Shown here in pieces: positions 7,544 to 14,520 of a stretch of 24,155 nucleotides of DNA (within the stretch, counting starts at the first letter, position 1; each line of letters begins with the position of its first letter). Source of the stretch: an uncultured Alcaligenaceae bacterium (GTDB lineage: Bacteria; Pseudomonadota; Gammaproteobacteria; Burkholderiales; Burkholderiaceae_B); contig CALCPT010000217.1 in assembly GCA_937897265.1 (NCBI GenBank), positions 1 through 24,155 of the forward strand. Reading direction: 5' to 3'. The notes beneath the pieces were generated by a model. That model saw nothing but the letters and a program-made list of their open reading frames with translations. It had not been told where the DNA came from and made no database searches. The translations under genes and the position numbers were made by a program.

Positions 7544-8549
7544 CCCGACGGTTCATCAGCCACATTAGATAGCCACCACCCAACAACGCAGTGAGCACGC
7601 CCACCGGCAACTCTTGGGGTGCCAGCAAGCCTCGGGCAAAGAGATCGGCGAGCGACAATAGCAGGGCCCCCATCAAACTGGCTAATGGCAGCAGCCACGC
7701 GTGGCGGGTGTGAACGATGGCGCGTACAAGATGCGGCGAAGCCAAACCAACGAACGCGATCAGGCCCGTATGGGCGACCGCCGTACCGCTCGCCAGAGTA
7801 AGAGTGGCAATCAAGACGGCACGTAGCGTGGACACGGGCAGGCCCATGCTGGTGGCGGTGGCCTCACCCAAGGCTAAGCCATCCAAGCCCCTGGCAAACG
7901 CGATGCCTGTAGCGGTGCATGCGAGCCACACAATTGCCATGATTGCGCAGGCTGACCAACTGACAAAGGCGGTTGAGCCAAGCATAAAGGCTTGCATGGC
8001 TTGCAAAATATCTGGGCGAGTGAGCGAGAGCAGTGAGGTGAGCGCGCCCAACACCACGCCCACGATGACACCTGCCAACAATAGGCGCAAGGTCTGCTGA
8101 ACACCTCTTGCCAAACTCAGTGTTAACAATACTGCGAGTACCGCACCGATAAACGCGGCACCCGTGAGCCCTAGTTTGATGAGCCACTGAGTCGCTACGG
8201 GCGACACCCCAAAACCCACTAAGAGGACGGCAACGCCTAACGAGGCACCCGAGGCACTACCCAGTAAAAAGGGGTCGGCGAGTGGGTTACGAAAGAGCCC
8301 TTGAGCTACAGCGCCTGCCAAGCCTAGCAGTCCGCCGGTGAGTAGCGCGCCGACGGTGCGCGGCGCGCGAACATCCCAAAGAATTTGCGCAGCGACCGGA
8401 TCAGAACCAAGGCTCAGTAAGGGTTCAAAACCTGTGCTACCCACGCTTAAACTAAGGATAACTGTGATGACGCACAATATTCCTAAGACTACTGCAAGTA
8501 GTCGGACAGGTGGCTGGCCTAGCTTGAGTCGCGTGGGTGAAGTTCTCAT
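7527..8549 (-). CDS. btuC: Corrinoid ABC transporter permease (FecCD family)
   Basis: A 340-residue FecCD-family permease that carries corrinoids across the inner membrane with BtuD and BtuF. About nine to ten hydrophobic segments are visible. Family motifs include RAPRTVGALLTGGLLGLAGA near residue 46-65, FRNPLADPFLLGSASGASLG near 86-105, and the C-terminal LPVGVLTALLGGGYLMWLM. The length is normal. The ATG at 8549 overlaps the btuF stop as ATGA. The C-terminus overlaps the btuD start. The neighbours and the riboswitch-controlled operon indicate B12 or cobinamide as the substrate rather than a siderophore. Confidence 0.92.
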   Translation of the reverse strand: MRTSPTRLKLGQPPVRLLAVVLGILCVITVILSLSVGSTGFEPLLSLGSDPVAAQILWDVRAPRTVGALLTGGLLGLAGAVAQGLFRNPLADPFLLGSASGASLGVAVLLVGFGVSPVATQWLIKLGLTGAAFIGAVLAVLLTLSLARGVQQTLRLLLAGVIVGVVLGALTSLLSLTRPDILQAMQAFMLGSTAFVSWSACAIMAIVWLACTATGIAFARGLDGLALGEATATSMGLPVSTLRAVLIATLTLASGTAVAHTGLIAFVGLASPHLVRAIVHTRHAWLLPLASLMGALLLSLADLFARGLLAPQELPVGVLTALLGGGYLMWLMNRRGVTRD

Positions 8550-9472
8550 GAGGCGAAGCGCTTCAGACAGTCGGCCATGATGCGAGCGGCCTGAGGCAAA
8601 CGCGGACCCGGCCGCACCAAAATATCTTGATCAGTGGTGACAAAGGCGCAAATGCGATTGCCTTTGATGGCCGCCATATTCGACCACCCTGGGCGCGTCA
8701 GCATGGCCGCTACATCGCGCTCGCTAATCATAATCAGATCGGGCTGTGCGCGAATCACAAATTCAGGATTCATACGTGGAAAGGCGTCTGTCTCAGCTTG
8801 CAGAATGTTTTGAGCACCTAAGCGGGCGAGTGTCTCACCGATAAAGGAGTGGGGGCCTGCACCGAAGGGCGCTGCGTTGACTTCGATATACACGCGCAGT
8901 TGTCGAGTGCTAACCGGTAGATTTCTCGCCGCTGCAAAGACGCCATCATCGATACTGTCCCAAAGTTGCTGAGTGACTCCTGCGTCAACACTGAGTGTTT
9001 GAGCGACTTTGTCTAATAATCGCTTGGCATCTGCATGTGTTCGTGTTTCAAGCGCGATGACTTTTAAACCGAGTGCTTCGAGTCGTTCTGCGGTACGGGC
9101 TGAGGCTGCCGTGAAAACTACGTCTGGTTTTAAGGCCAGAATGGCTTCAATATTTGGATCCATGCCGCCACCTAGAGTCGGTAGCGTTGTCACTTGAGCG
9201 GGCCAGTTTGAATAGCGGTCGATACCCACCAAGCGCGCGCACTGGCCGAGTGCGCAAACAGTTTCGGTTAAAGAGGGTAGTAAGGTAATTACGCGTTGTG
9301 GCGGCGTTGCCAAACGGGTAGTGACGCCGCGGTCATCGGTGACAATAGCTTGGGCGCGCGTTGTCGTGATCCCTAAGCTTAAGAAAAGCAACAATACAGC
9401 GGCCAGATAACTGTTAATCGACCGGCCCGCACATACGTTTGTGACGACCTTTGAACTGCTGGCGGTATTCAA
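8546..9472 (-). CDS. btuF: Periplasmic corrinoid-binding protein
   Basis: A class III periplasmic binding protein of about 308 residues that delivers corrinoids to BtuCD. The N-terminus has an extended signal peptide whose hydrophobic core (YLAAVLLLFLSLGI) ends at TTRAQA. PQRVITLLPSLTETVCALG, then LVGIDRYSNWP, TLGGGMDPNIEAILALKPDVV and a long helical linker before the second lobe are typical of BtuF. I chose a TTG start at 9472: it overlaps the cobU stop (TTGA) and has AAGGGG 5 nt upstream. A GTG at 9508 in the same frame would give 320 residues and a 40 nt overlap; it is less likely. No lipobox Cys is evident at the cleavage site. Confidence 0.88.
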   Translation of the reverse strand: MNTASSSKVVTNVCAGRSINSYLAAVLLLFLSLGITTTRAQAIVTDDRGVTTRLATPPQRVITLLPSLTETVCALGQCARLVGIDRYSNWPAQVTTLPTLGGGMDPNIEAILALKPDVVFTAASARTAERLEALGLKVIALETRTHADAKRLLDKVAQTLSVDAGVTQQLWDSIDDGVFAAARNLPVSTRQLRVYIEVNAAPFGAGPHSFIGETLARLGAQNILQAETDAFPRMNPEFVIRAQPDLIMISERDVAAMLTRPGWSNMAAIKGNRICAFVTTDQDILVRPGPRLPQAARIMADCLKRFAS

Positions 9473-10131
9473 GCTGACCCCTTGAGCGTCAGAGGTAAAC
9501 CTGCACACATTAGAGTGACACGTTCGCAGGTTGCCGCAACCATCTGGTTGAGCAATCCAAGCGCGTCGACAAAGGCGCGTACGTCTTGGCCTAAAGGGAT
9601 GACACCCAATCCAATTTCATTGCCGACTAAAACCAGAGGTCCGGGCGCCTGCGCGATCGCTGCGCACAAGTCCTTTGCTAACGTGTGCCAAGAGTTTGAG
9701 CAGAGACTGTTCGTTAGAGAGAGTGCGCGAGTTGTGGGCATACCATCGATAGCCTGACCGAGATCTTCAGCGCGCTTAGCCTCTGACAGCTGGTTAAGGT
9801 TTGAGTCTGGCGGCATCAGTTGCGCGGTCAGCCAAAGGGTGAGGCAATCGACAATGATGAGAGTGTTTGGCCGACTATGCGCTGTGATAGTCGCAACTAG
9901 CGCTAGCGGCTCTTCAATCGTTTGTATGCCTGGTATGCGCAATAACCGGTCTTGCCGATGGCGTTCAATTCGCTGGTACATTTCGTGATCAAAGGCCTGC
10001 GCCGTGGCAATCAGAACGGCCGACCGCTGCGGTTTATCTGCCAACCAGCGTTGGGCGAGTGTTTCTGCACGGCGCGACTTGCCACTCTTTTGACCACCTA
10101 AAATGAGTTCACTGCGCACGACTTGGGTCAT
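9469..10131 (-). CDS. cobU: Adenosylcobinamide kinase / adenosylcobinamide-phosphate guanylyltransferase
   Basis: A 220-residue bifunctional enzyme that phosphorylates adenosylcobinamide and then adds GMP. The P-loop GGQKSGKS is at residues 12-19, the RIERHRQDR motif at 54-62 contains the candidate guanylyl-acceptor His58, VDCLTLWL follows, and VGNEIGLGVIP with LLNQMVAA and AGLPLTLKG closes the protein. The family is usually about 180 residues; the extra length is an insertion of roughly 40 residues between LTLWLTAQL and the LVLVGNE strand. The ATG at 10131 fits the P-loop position; the open frame extends upstream but into the riboswitch leader. The Shine-Dalgarno is weak (GGAT), consistent with translational control by the leader. 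First gene of the operon. Confidence 0.92.
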   Translation of the reverse strand: MTQVVRSELILGGQKSGKSRRAETLAQRWLADKPQRSAVLIATAQAFDHEMYQRIERHRQDRLLRIPGIQTIEEPLALVATITAHSRPNTLIIVDCLTLWLTAQLMPPDSNLNQLSEAKRAEDLGQAIDGMPTTRALSLTNSLCSNSWHTLAKDLCAAIAQAPGPLVLVGNEIGLGVIPLGQDVRAFVDALGLLNQMVAATCERVTLMCAGLPLTLKGSA

Positions 10132-10229
10132 GTGGCACGATCCACAACAACGGCATAGCCCGTCACCGCAATCCCCGACGGTGTTTGGGTGTTTCTGCAG
10201 TGGGTGTTGCCACACACTACAACCTTGTT

Positions 10230-10436
10230 GGCCGGTATCCGGGCTAACGAAGCAACCTCTGTCGCCTTCCCAGTCGTTTGTTCAGGCGACCAGTGGCTCA
10301 TTTGACAGAAGCGAAGCCGCGGGGCTTGTTCGCTTGACCGTTGCGGGGGCAGCGCAGGCTAGACAAAGCACGCTAGTGACGAGGTCTTTCTGCTTCCCGT
10401 TGAACTGCAGCGTATGAACCACGCCGCGAGCACCAA
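10230..10436 (-). ncRNA. Cobalamin (AdoCbl) riboswitch in the cobU leader
   Basis: Read on the minus strand, this stretch has the ordered landmarks of a cobalamin riboswitch: a GGTGC start, a stem-loop GCGGCGT...ACGCTGC, then AACGGGAAGC, the highly conserved GCTGCCCCCGCAACGGT, GAGCCACTGG, GACTGGGAAGGCG, and the B12 box AGCCCGGATACCGGCC at its 3' end (10230-10245). It ends 98 nt before the cobU ATG. By the known mechanism, adenosylcobalamin binding would reduce expression of the operon behind it. Downstream of the aptamer the leader could form CCGTC/GACGG or CACCG/CGGTG pairings, and no U-tract is obvious, so translational control is more likely than termination. The boundaries are approximate. 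Confidence 0.92.
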
Positions 10437-10585
10437 CATCGCTATTTTAACGGTAAAGGTCATTGAGTGATGGGTGGGACGGGTTGTCGTGCCTTTGGGC
10501 TGAGCCGAGTGCTACGCGAACGACGACTGGCAAGGTAGCAAAAAAGTAGTCTAATTACAGAACGTATCCAAAAAAAGGGAAGTTC
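10437..10585. promoter_or_regulatory. Divergent spacer between the cob leader and a Bug gene
   Basis: This spacer separates the minus-strand cob leader from the plus-strand Bug receptor gene, so it should hold promoters for both. On the minus strand a TTAAAAT just before the riboswitch could serve as a -10 element, without a convincing -35. On the plus strand TCTAAT near 10549 could be a -10 element, again with a poor -35. I see no gene and no strong inverted repeat here. Confidence 0.3.
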
Positions 10586-11557
10586 ATGAACCGAATCGTC
10601 AAACAACTTGGCGCATTGGTGCTGCTCGCGCTGTGTGCTCAGACTGTCGGCGCACAAGCCGTTTATCCAAACCGACCGATTAAATTGATTGTGCCGTTTC
10701 CAGCGGGTGGCGGCACCGATATCGTGGGTCGAATCATTTCGCAAAAATTTGCTGCTGAGCTGAATCAGACAGTTGTAATTGATAACAAAAGCGGCGCAGC
10801 CGGAATGATTGGCGCTGAGATTGCTTCTAAAGCGGCCCCCGATGGCTATACGCTTTTGCTGTCTACCAACAGCACACATGTGTTGGGTCCTTTGCTTAAC
10901 CCTGCAACGCCTTTTAATCCCACTAAAGACTTCAGTCCGATTAGCTATGCAGCGCAGTCACCGTCGATGATGATTGTGCCGCTGACCTCACCCGCTAAAA
11001 CGGTCAAAGAATTTATTCAGTACGCTCAGCAAAATCCCGGCAAACTCAATTTTGGCTCGGCGGGTACGGGCGGTATTCCTCACTTATCGGGCGAACGCTT
11101 TCAGGCATTGGCCGGGATTAAGCTGACCCACGTGCCATATAAAGGCACGGCCTTGGCAATGCCTGATCTCATGGCAGGCCGCCTCGATGTCATGTTTGAT
11201 AGCTTTTCTTCTGCGTACCCCCATGTCCGTGATGGCAAGGTCAGAGCCTTGGGTATTTCGGCGCTCGAGCGTTCAGTGCTGGTGCCCGACGTGCCGATCA
11301 TTGCCCAAGATCTGCCGGGCTTTGTTTCACTGACTTGGTTTGGGGTGTTTGGACCCGCAGGCTTGGCGCCCGAGATTGTGTCAACTCTGAATCAAGCGCT
11401 TAACAAGGCGCTAAAGGATCCTGCTGTCGTGCAGCAACTGGCCGGAGTTGGTATCGAGGCAGTTGGCGGCAGCGCAGCCGACTTCACACAAAAAATCGCA
11501 GAAGACACGGCTCGCTGGGCAACGGTGATCAAAGACGCAAACATTTCGCTGCAATGA
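10586..11557 (+). CDS. Bug/TctC-family periplasmic solute receptor
   Basis: A 323-residue extracytoplasmic binding protein of the tripartite tricarboxylate transporter (Bug) family. A signal peptide (hydrophobic core LGALVLLALCAQT) is cleaved near VGAQA. Family motifs are YPNRPIKLIVPFPAGGGTDI after the cleavage site, QTVVIDNKSGAAGMIGA, SKAAPDGYTLLLSTN, GTGGIPHLSGERF and HVPYKGTALAMPDLMAGRLDVM. These receptors bind carboxylates, amino acids or aromatic acids with two bound waters; the ligand cannot be read from sequence. No TctA/TctB membrane subunits are nearby, as is common for orphan Bug genes in Burkholderiales. The start has AGGGAAG 4 nt upstream. It converges on the alpha-hydroxy-acid oxidase gene. 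Confidence 0.92.
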   Translation: MNRIVKQLGALVLLALCAQTVGAQAVYPNRPIKLIVPFPAGGGTDIVGRIISQKFAAELNQTVVIDNKSGAAGMIGAEIASKAAPDGYTLLLSTNSTHVLGPLLNPATPFNPTKDFSPISYAAQSPSMMIVPLTSPAKTVKEFIQYAQQNPGKLNFGSAGTGGIPHLSGERFQALAGIKLTHVPYKGTALAMPDLMAGRLDVMFDSFSSAYPHVRDGKVRALGISALERSVLVPDVPIIAQDLPGFVSLTWFGVFGPAGLAPEIVSTLNQALNKALKDPAVVQQLAGVGIEAVGGSAADFTQKIAEDTARWATVIKDANISLQ

Positions 11558-11586
11558 TCGTGATACGACGCAAACTGTTTGTTTGT

Positions 11587-12735
11587 CTAGTCGGCGCGCT
11601 GCAAAAATCTCTCTGTTAGCGCGTCGAACTTACCGCAGCCAATTTGTGTGAGTACAGCATCAATTTCGCGGCGCATAATGGCAAAGACTTGGTCAGCACC
11701 GTCTTGACCTAGTGCCGCGACGGCATAAAGTGTGGGTCGTCCAAAAAAGCAAGCTTGTGCGCCCAGACATTTTGCAGTGATGACGTCTGAACCACGACGT
11801 ACGCCGCTGTCGAGCATGACGGTCATCCGCTCACCCACCGCCGCGCGCACTGCAGGCAGCATGGTAATCGGCGAGGGTGCTGCGTCTAATTGTCGAGCCC
11901 CATGGTTAGAGACGATCACGCCATCTAAACCATGCTCGGCTGATTGCAGCGCATCGTCAGGATGCAAAATCCCTTTGATCACCAGTGGGCCTTCCCATTC
12001 GCGACGGATTGCTGTGATTGTGTTCCAGCTTGTCATGGGTGCGGGTGTTAGGGTGCCGTACATGTCGGCCACCTCGTCGGCATTTGCGCCTTCGCGCGCG
12101 TAGGGCTGCCAGTTGCTCATCATCGGCATACCGCCAGACTTCAGGTATTGCAACAACCACCCCGGACGACTCATCGTGTCAAGCATAATTGAGGGCGTCA
12201 TCCGAAATGGTCGAGTAAAACCATTGCGTCGATTGCGTTCACGATTTGAATTGACCGGCACATCAACGGTGATCACTAGCACGCCGACGTTGGCTTCGCG
12301 TGCGCGGCGTACCAGATCCATATTGATCCGATGGTCGCTTGTGGCATACATCTGAAACCAGACGTTATCGGGTGCAATTTTTGCAGCATCTTCAATTCTG
12401 AAATTGCTGGCGCTCGATAGCAAGAACGGGACATTGGCTTTCTTTGCTGCTGCGGCGAGCATGCTGTCAGCACCCACGCGAAACAGGCCCGCCATCCCAG
12501 TAGGCGAAATGCCGATCGGGCTCGAGTACGTTCTGCCAAACAACGTGACTGACTGATCGCGAGTGGTAACGTCATTGAGATAGCGCGGGAGTAACTGGTA
12601 GCGACTGAAGGCTTCGCGATTGCGTACCATGCCAAGCTCGTCGTCCGCGCCACCATCGATAAAGTCGAAGGCAATCTGGGGCAGTTTACGTCGGGCCATT
12701 GCCCTGAAATCGTGCAAGTTAATAGCGGGGCGCAT
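11587..12735 (-). CDS. FMN-dependent alpha-hydroxy-acid dehydrogenase/oxidase
   Basis: A 382-residue TIM-barrel flavoenzyme of the glycolate oxidase / L-lactate dehydrogenase / mandelate dehydrogenase family. It should oxidise an (S)-2-hydroxy acid to the 2-oxo acid. Visible are SPIGISPTGMAGL, WFQMYATSDH (active-site Tyr), VITVDVP with the following Arg-rich turn, LVIKGIL (the Lys that contacts FMN), VSNHGARQLD with the catalytic His and the substrate-binding Arg, and LDSGVRRGSDV for the FMN phosphate. One conserved residue differs: the N-terminal substrate-binding Tyr (Tyr24 of spinach glycolate oxidase) aligns with Phe25 here (FDFIDGGADD). The start has AAGGAC 9 nt upstream. It is divergent from the next Bug gene (112 nt apart), suggesting shared control. 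The exact substrate is unknown. Confidence 0.92.
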   Translation of the reverse strand: MRPAINLHDFRAMARRKLPQIAFDFIDGGADDELGMVRNREAFSRYQLLPRYLNDVTTRDQSVTLFGRTYSSPIGISPTGMAGLFRVGADSMLAAAAKKANVPFLLSSASNFRIEDAAKIAPDNVWFQMYATSDHRINMDLVRRAREANVGVLVITVDVPVNSNRERNRRNGFTRPFRMTPSIMLDTMSRPGWLLQYLKSGGMPMMSNWQPYAREGANADEVADMYGTLTPAPMTSWNTITAIRREWEGPLVIKGILHPDDALQSAEHGLDGVIVSNHGARQLDAAPSPITMLPAVRAAVGERMTVMLDSGVRRGSDVITAKCLGAQACFFGRPTLYAVAALGQDGADQVFAIMRREIDAVLTQIGCGKFDALTERFLQRAD

Positions 12736-12847
12736 GAGTGCTGATGTCCTTGTGGATTTGCCTGACCGACACGTTGAAGTGGTGAGGGCTAAAAAATCAT
12801 GTTAAAAGATTACCAAAATAATACCTAATCGATGATCGGAGACCAAT
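12736..12847. promoter_or_regulatory. Divergent promoter region, oxidase / Bug receptor
   Basis: This A/T-rich 112 bp spacer lies between the start codons of two divergent genes and must hold both promoters. The 12796-12830 stretch (TTAAAAG...AATAATACC) is the most promoter-like. I cannot pick a convincing -35/-10 pair or an inverted repeat. Confidence 0.35.
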
Positions 12848-13828
12848 ATGAAAAGTACTCAGCTGTTTAAGACGTTGGCGTTGGTTGCAGCCACAGCGCT
12901 GTTTGGCTTTGGCGCGCAAGCGCAAGGGGTTTACCCAGACAAGTCGATTCGGATGGTGGTGCCTTATAACGCAGGCGGTGGCACTGACGTGCTAGCACGC
13001 GCCATCGCCGTCGGTGCCGGTAAGGTTTTGAAGCAATCGATTGTTGTTGATAACAAGCCAGGCGCAAGCGGCATGATTGGGTCTGATTTCGTGGCTAAGT
13101 CGGCGCCAGATGGCTACACGATCTTGATGACCGCGGCAGACACGCACTCGATTAACCCGCACGTTTACCCCAAGATTGCTTACGACGCATTGAAAGACTT
13201 TGTGCCGATCGCTCAGGTTGGCTTGTTGCCTTACGCTCTGGTCGTCAACCCTAAAGTCCCCGCAAAAAATATCAAAGAGTTTATTGCCTTGGCACAAAGC
13301 CAGCCGGGCAAGCTGACCTATGCGTCTTGGGGTGTGGGTAGTTCAAGCCAGGTCGCAATGGAGATGCTCAAGGTCATGAGTAAACTCGATATCTTGCACG
13401 TCCCCTTCACCGGCGCGGCTCCGGCCATGACTGCGGTACTTGGCGGGCAGGTCGACGCGATGTTTGTGCCGCTTAGCTTGGCAGTACCCAATGCCGAAGC
13501 CGGTAAAGTTGTCGTCATCGGTTTGGGTGCCCCGGCACGATTCGTGGGCGCGCCTAATATTCCAACCTTGGCAGAACAAGGCGTCAGCGTCTATACCTCT
13601 CCCTGGATCTCCATTCTTGGACCAGCAAAAATGCCCAAGGCTGCGGTCGATGCCATCTATAACGCTGTGAACGAAGCAGTTAAAGATCCACAAATCACTG
13701 AACTGATGATTAAAGGTGGCTTGCAACTCGAAGTGTTAAATCCTGAGCAATTTGGCAAAGTGCTAGTGTCAGAATTTGACCGTTGGGGCGCCACTGTGAA
13801 GACCGCAGGGATCAAAGCGGATCAGTGA
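12848..13828 (+). CDS. Bug/TctC-family periplasmic solute receptor
   Basis: A 326-residue second complete Bug receptor. A signal peptide (core LALVAATALFGFG) ends at AQAQG. Then come YPDKSIRMVVPYNAGGGTDV, QSIVVDNKPGASGMIGS, VAKSAPDGYTILMTA, SWGVGSSSQVAMEML, HVPFTGAAPAMTAVLGGQVDAMF and IPTLAEQGV, all standard for the family. It is clearly diverged from the receptor at 10586, so the two probably bind different ligands. The start has CGGAGA 5 nt upstream. It is followed on the same strand by a glutathione S-transferase and an Old Yellow Enzyme reductase (62 and 33 nt gaps), which may form one transcript, so its ligand may be the substrate of that pathway (inference). Confidence 0.92.
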   Translation: MKSTQLFKTLALVAATALFGFGAQAQGVYPDKSIRMVVPYNAGGGTDVLARAIAVGAGKVLKQSIVVDNKPGASGMIGSDFVAKSAPDGYTILMTAADTHSINPHVYPKIAYDALKDFVPIAQVGLLPYALVVNPKVPAKNIKEFIALAQSQPGKLTYASWGVGSSSQVAMEMLKVMSKLDILHVPFTGAAPAMTAVLGGQVDAMFVPLSLAVPNAEAGKVVVIGLGAPARFVGAPNIPTLAEQGVSVYTSPWISILGPAKMPKAAVDAIYNAVNEAVKDPQITELMIKGGLQLEVLNPEQFGKVLVSEFDRWGATVKTAGIKADQ

Positions 13829-13890
13829 TTGGCGTTGAAATCTAGAACTTGTCCAAGTGTGTGTAAATCAAATTAACTAGGAAGTCACCG

Positions 13891-14487
13891 ATGAAATTAG
13901 CTTTTTCGCCTGCAAGCCCCTACGTCCGTAAAGTGATGGCCTGCGCGGTTGCGCGCGGTATCGATGGCCAGATCGAGAAGTGGGTGATCCCAACAACCGA
14001 TGCTGCACTGATCCCTGTCAATCCGTTGTCTAAGGTTCCAACCCTGGTGCTCGACGATGGCAAAACTTTGTTTGATAGCCCCGTTATTTGCGAATATTTA
14101 GATAGCCTTGGGTCGGCTAAACCACTGTTTCCGGCGGCGGGTCCTGCGCGCTGGGCTGCACTGCGCCAGCAAGCGCTGGGGGATGGCATTTTGGATGCTA
14201 GCCAACCACGTCGGCGTGAAATTGCCTTGCCACAGGATGAAGGTCGTATTGGCTACATTCAGTTGCAGCAGGGAAAGGTCAGGCATTGTCTGGCTGATCT
14301 CGAAAAAGACGCAGCAAGCTTAAGCAAGCTCGACACGATTGGCGAAATCGCGATTGCTTGCGCCTTGGGTTACCTCGATTTTCGTTTCGCGAACGAGCCT
14401 TGGCGCCCTGGCCACCCTAAACTTGAAGCCTGGTACGCATCGGTTGTGAACCTGCCTGCCTTAGTGAAAACAGCACCCGTTGCTTGA
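13891..14487 (+). CDS. Glutathione S-transferase family protein
   Basis: A 198-residue protein with the two-domain GST layout. The thioredoxin-like N-terminal domain begins KLAFSPASPYVRKV (Ser9 is the candidate catalytic residue), continues to NPLSKVPTL with the cis-Pro that binds glutathione, and DSPVICEYL with the Ser that contacts the gamma-glutamyl group. The C-terminal helical domain includes LDTIGEIAIACALGYLDFRF, equivalent to the usual N-capping segment, and PKLEAWYASV near the end. It is cytoplasmic. The start has AGGAAG upstream. Its place between a Bug receptor and a flavin reductase fits detoxification or glutathione-dependent cleavage of a catabolic intermediate, but no substrate can be assigned. 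Confidence 0.88.
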   Translation: MKLAFSPASPYVRKVMACAVARGIDGQIEKWVIPTTDAALIPVNPLSKVPTLVLDDGKTLFDSPVICEYLDSLGSAKPLFPAAGPARWAALRQQALGDGILDASQPRRREIALPQDEGRIGYIQLQQGKVRHCLADLEKDAASLSKLDTIGEIAIACALGYLDFRFANEPWRPGHPKLEAWYASVVNLPALVKTAPVA

Positions 14488-14520
14488 GTGATTGTTTAAC
14501 TAAATGAAAAAGGCCAAGGC

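Noticed and set aside
10460..10879. Minus-strand ORF of 139 codons opposite the start of the Bug gene
   Set aside because: It is antisense to a clear signal peptide and Bug N-terminus and has no recognisable domain.
13343..13726. Minus-strand ORF of 127 codons inside the second Bug gene
   Set aside because: It is antisense to a well-conserved receptor; composition is typical of a shadow frame.
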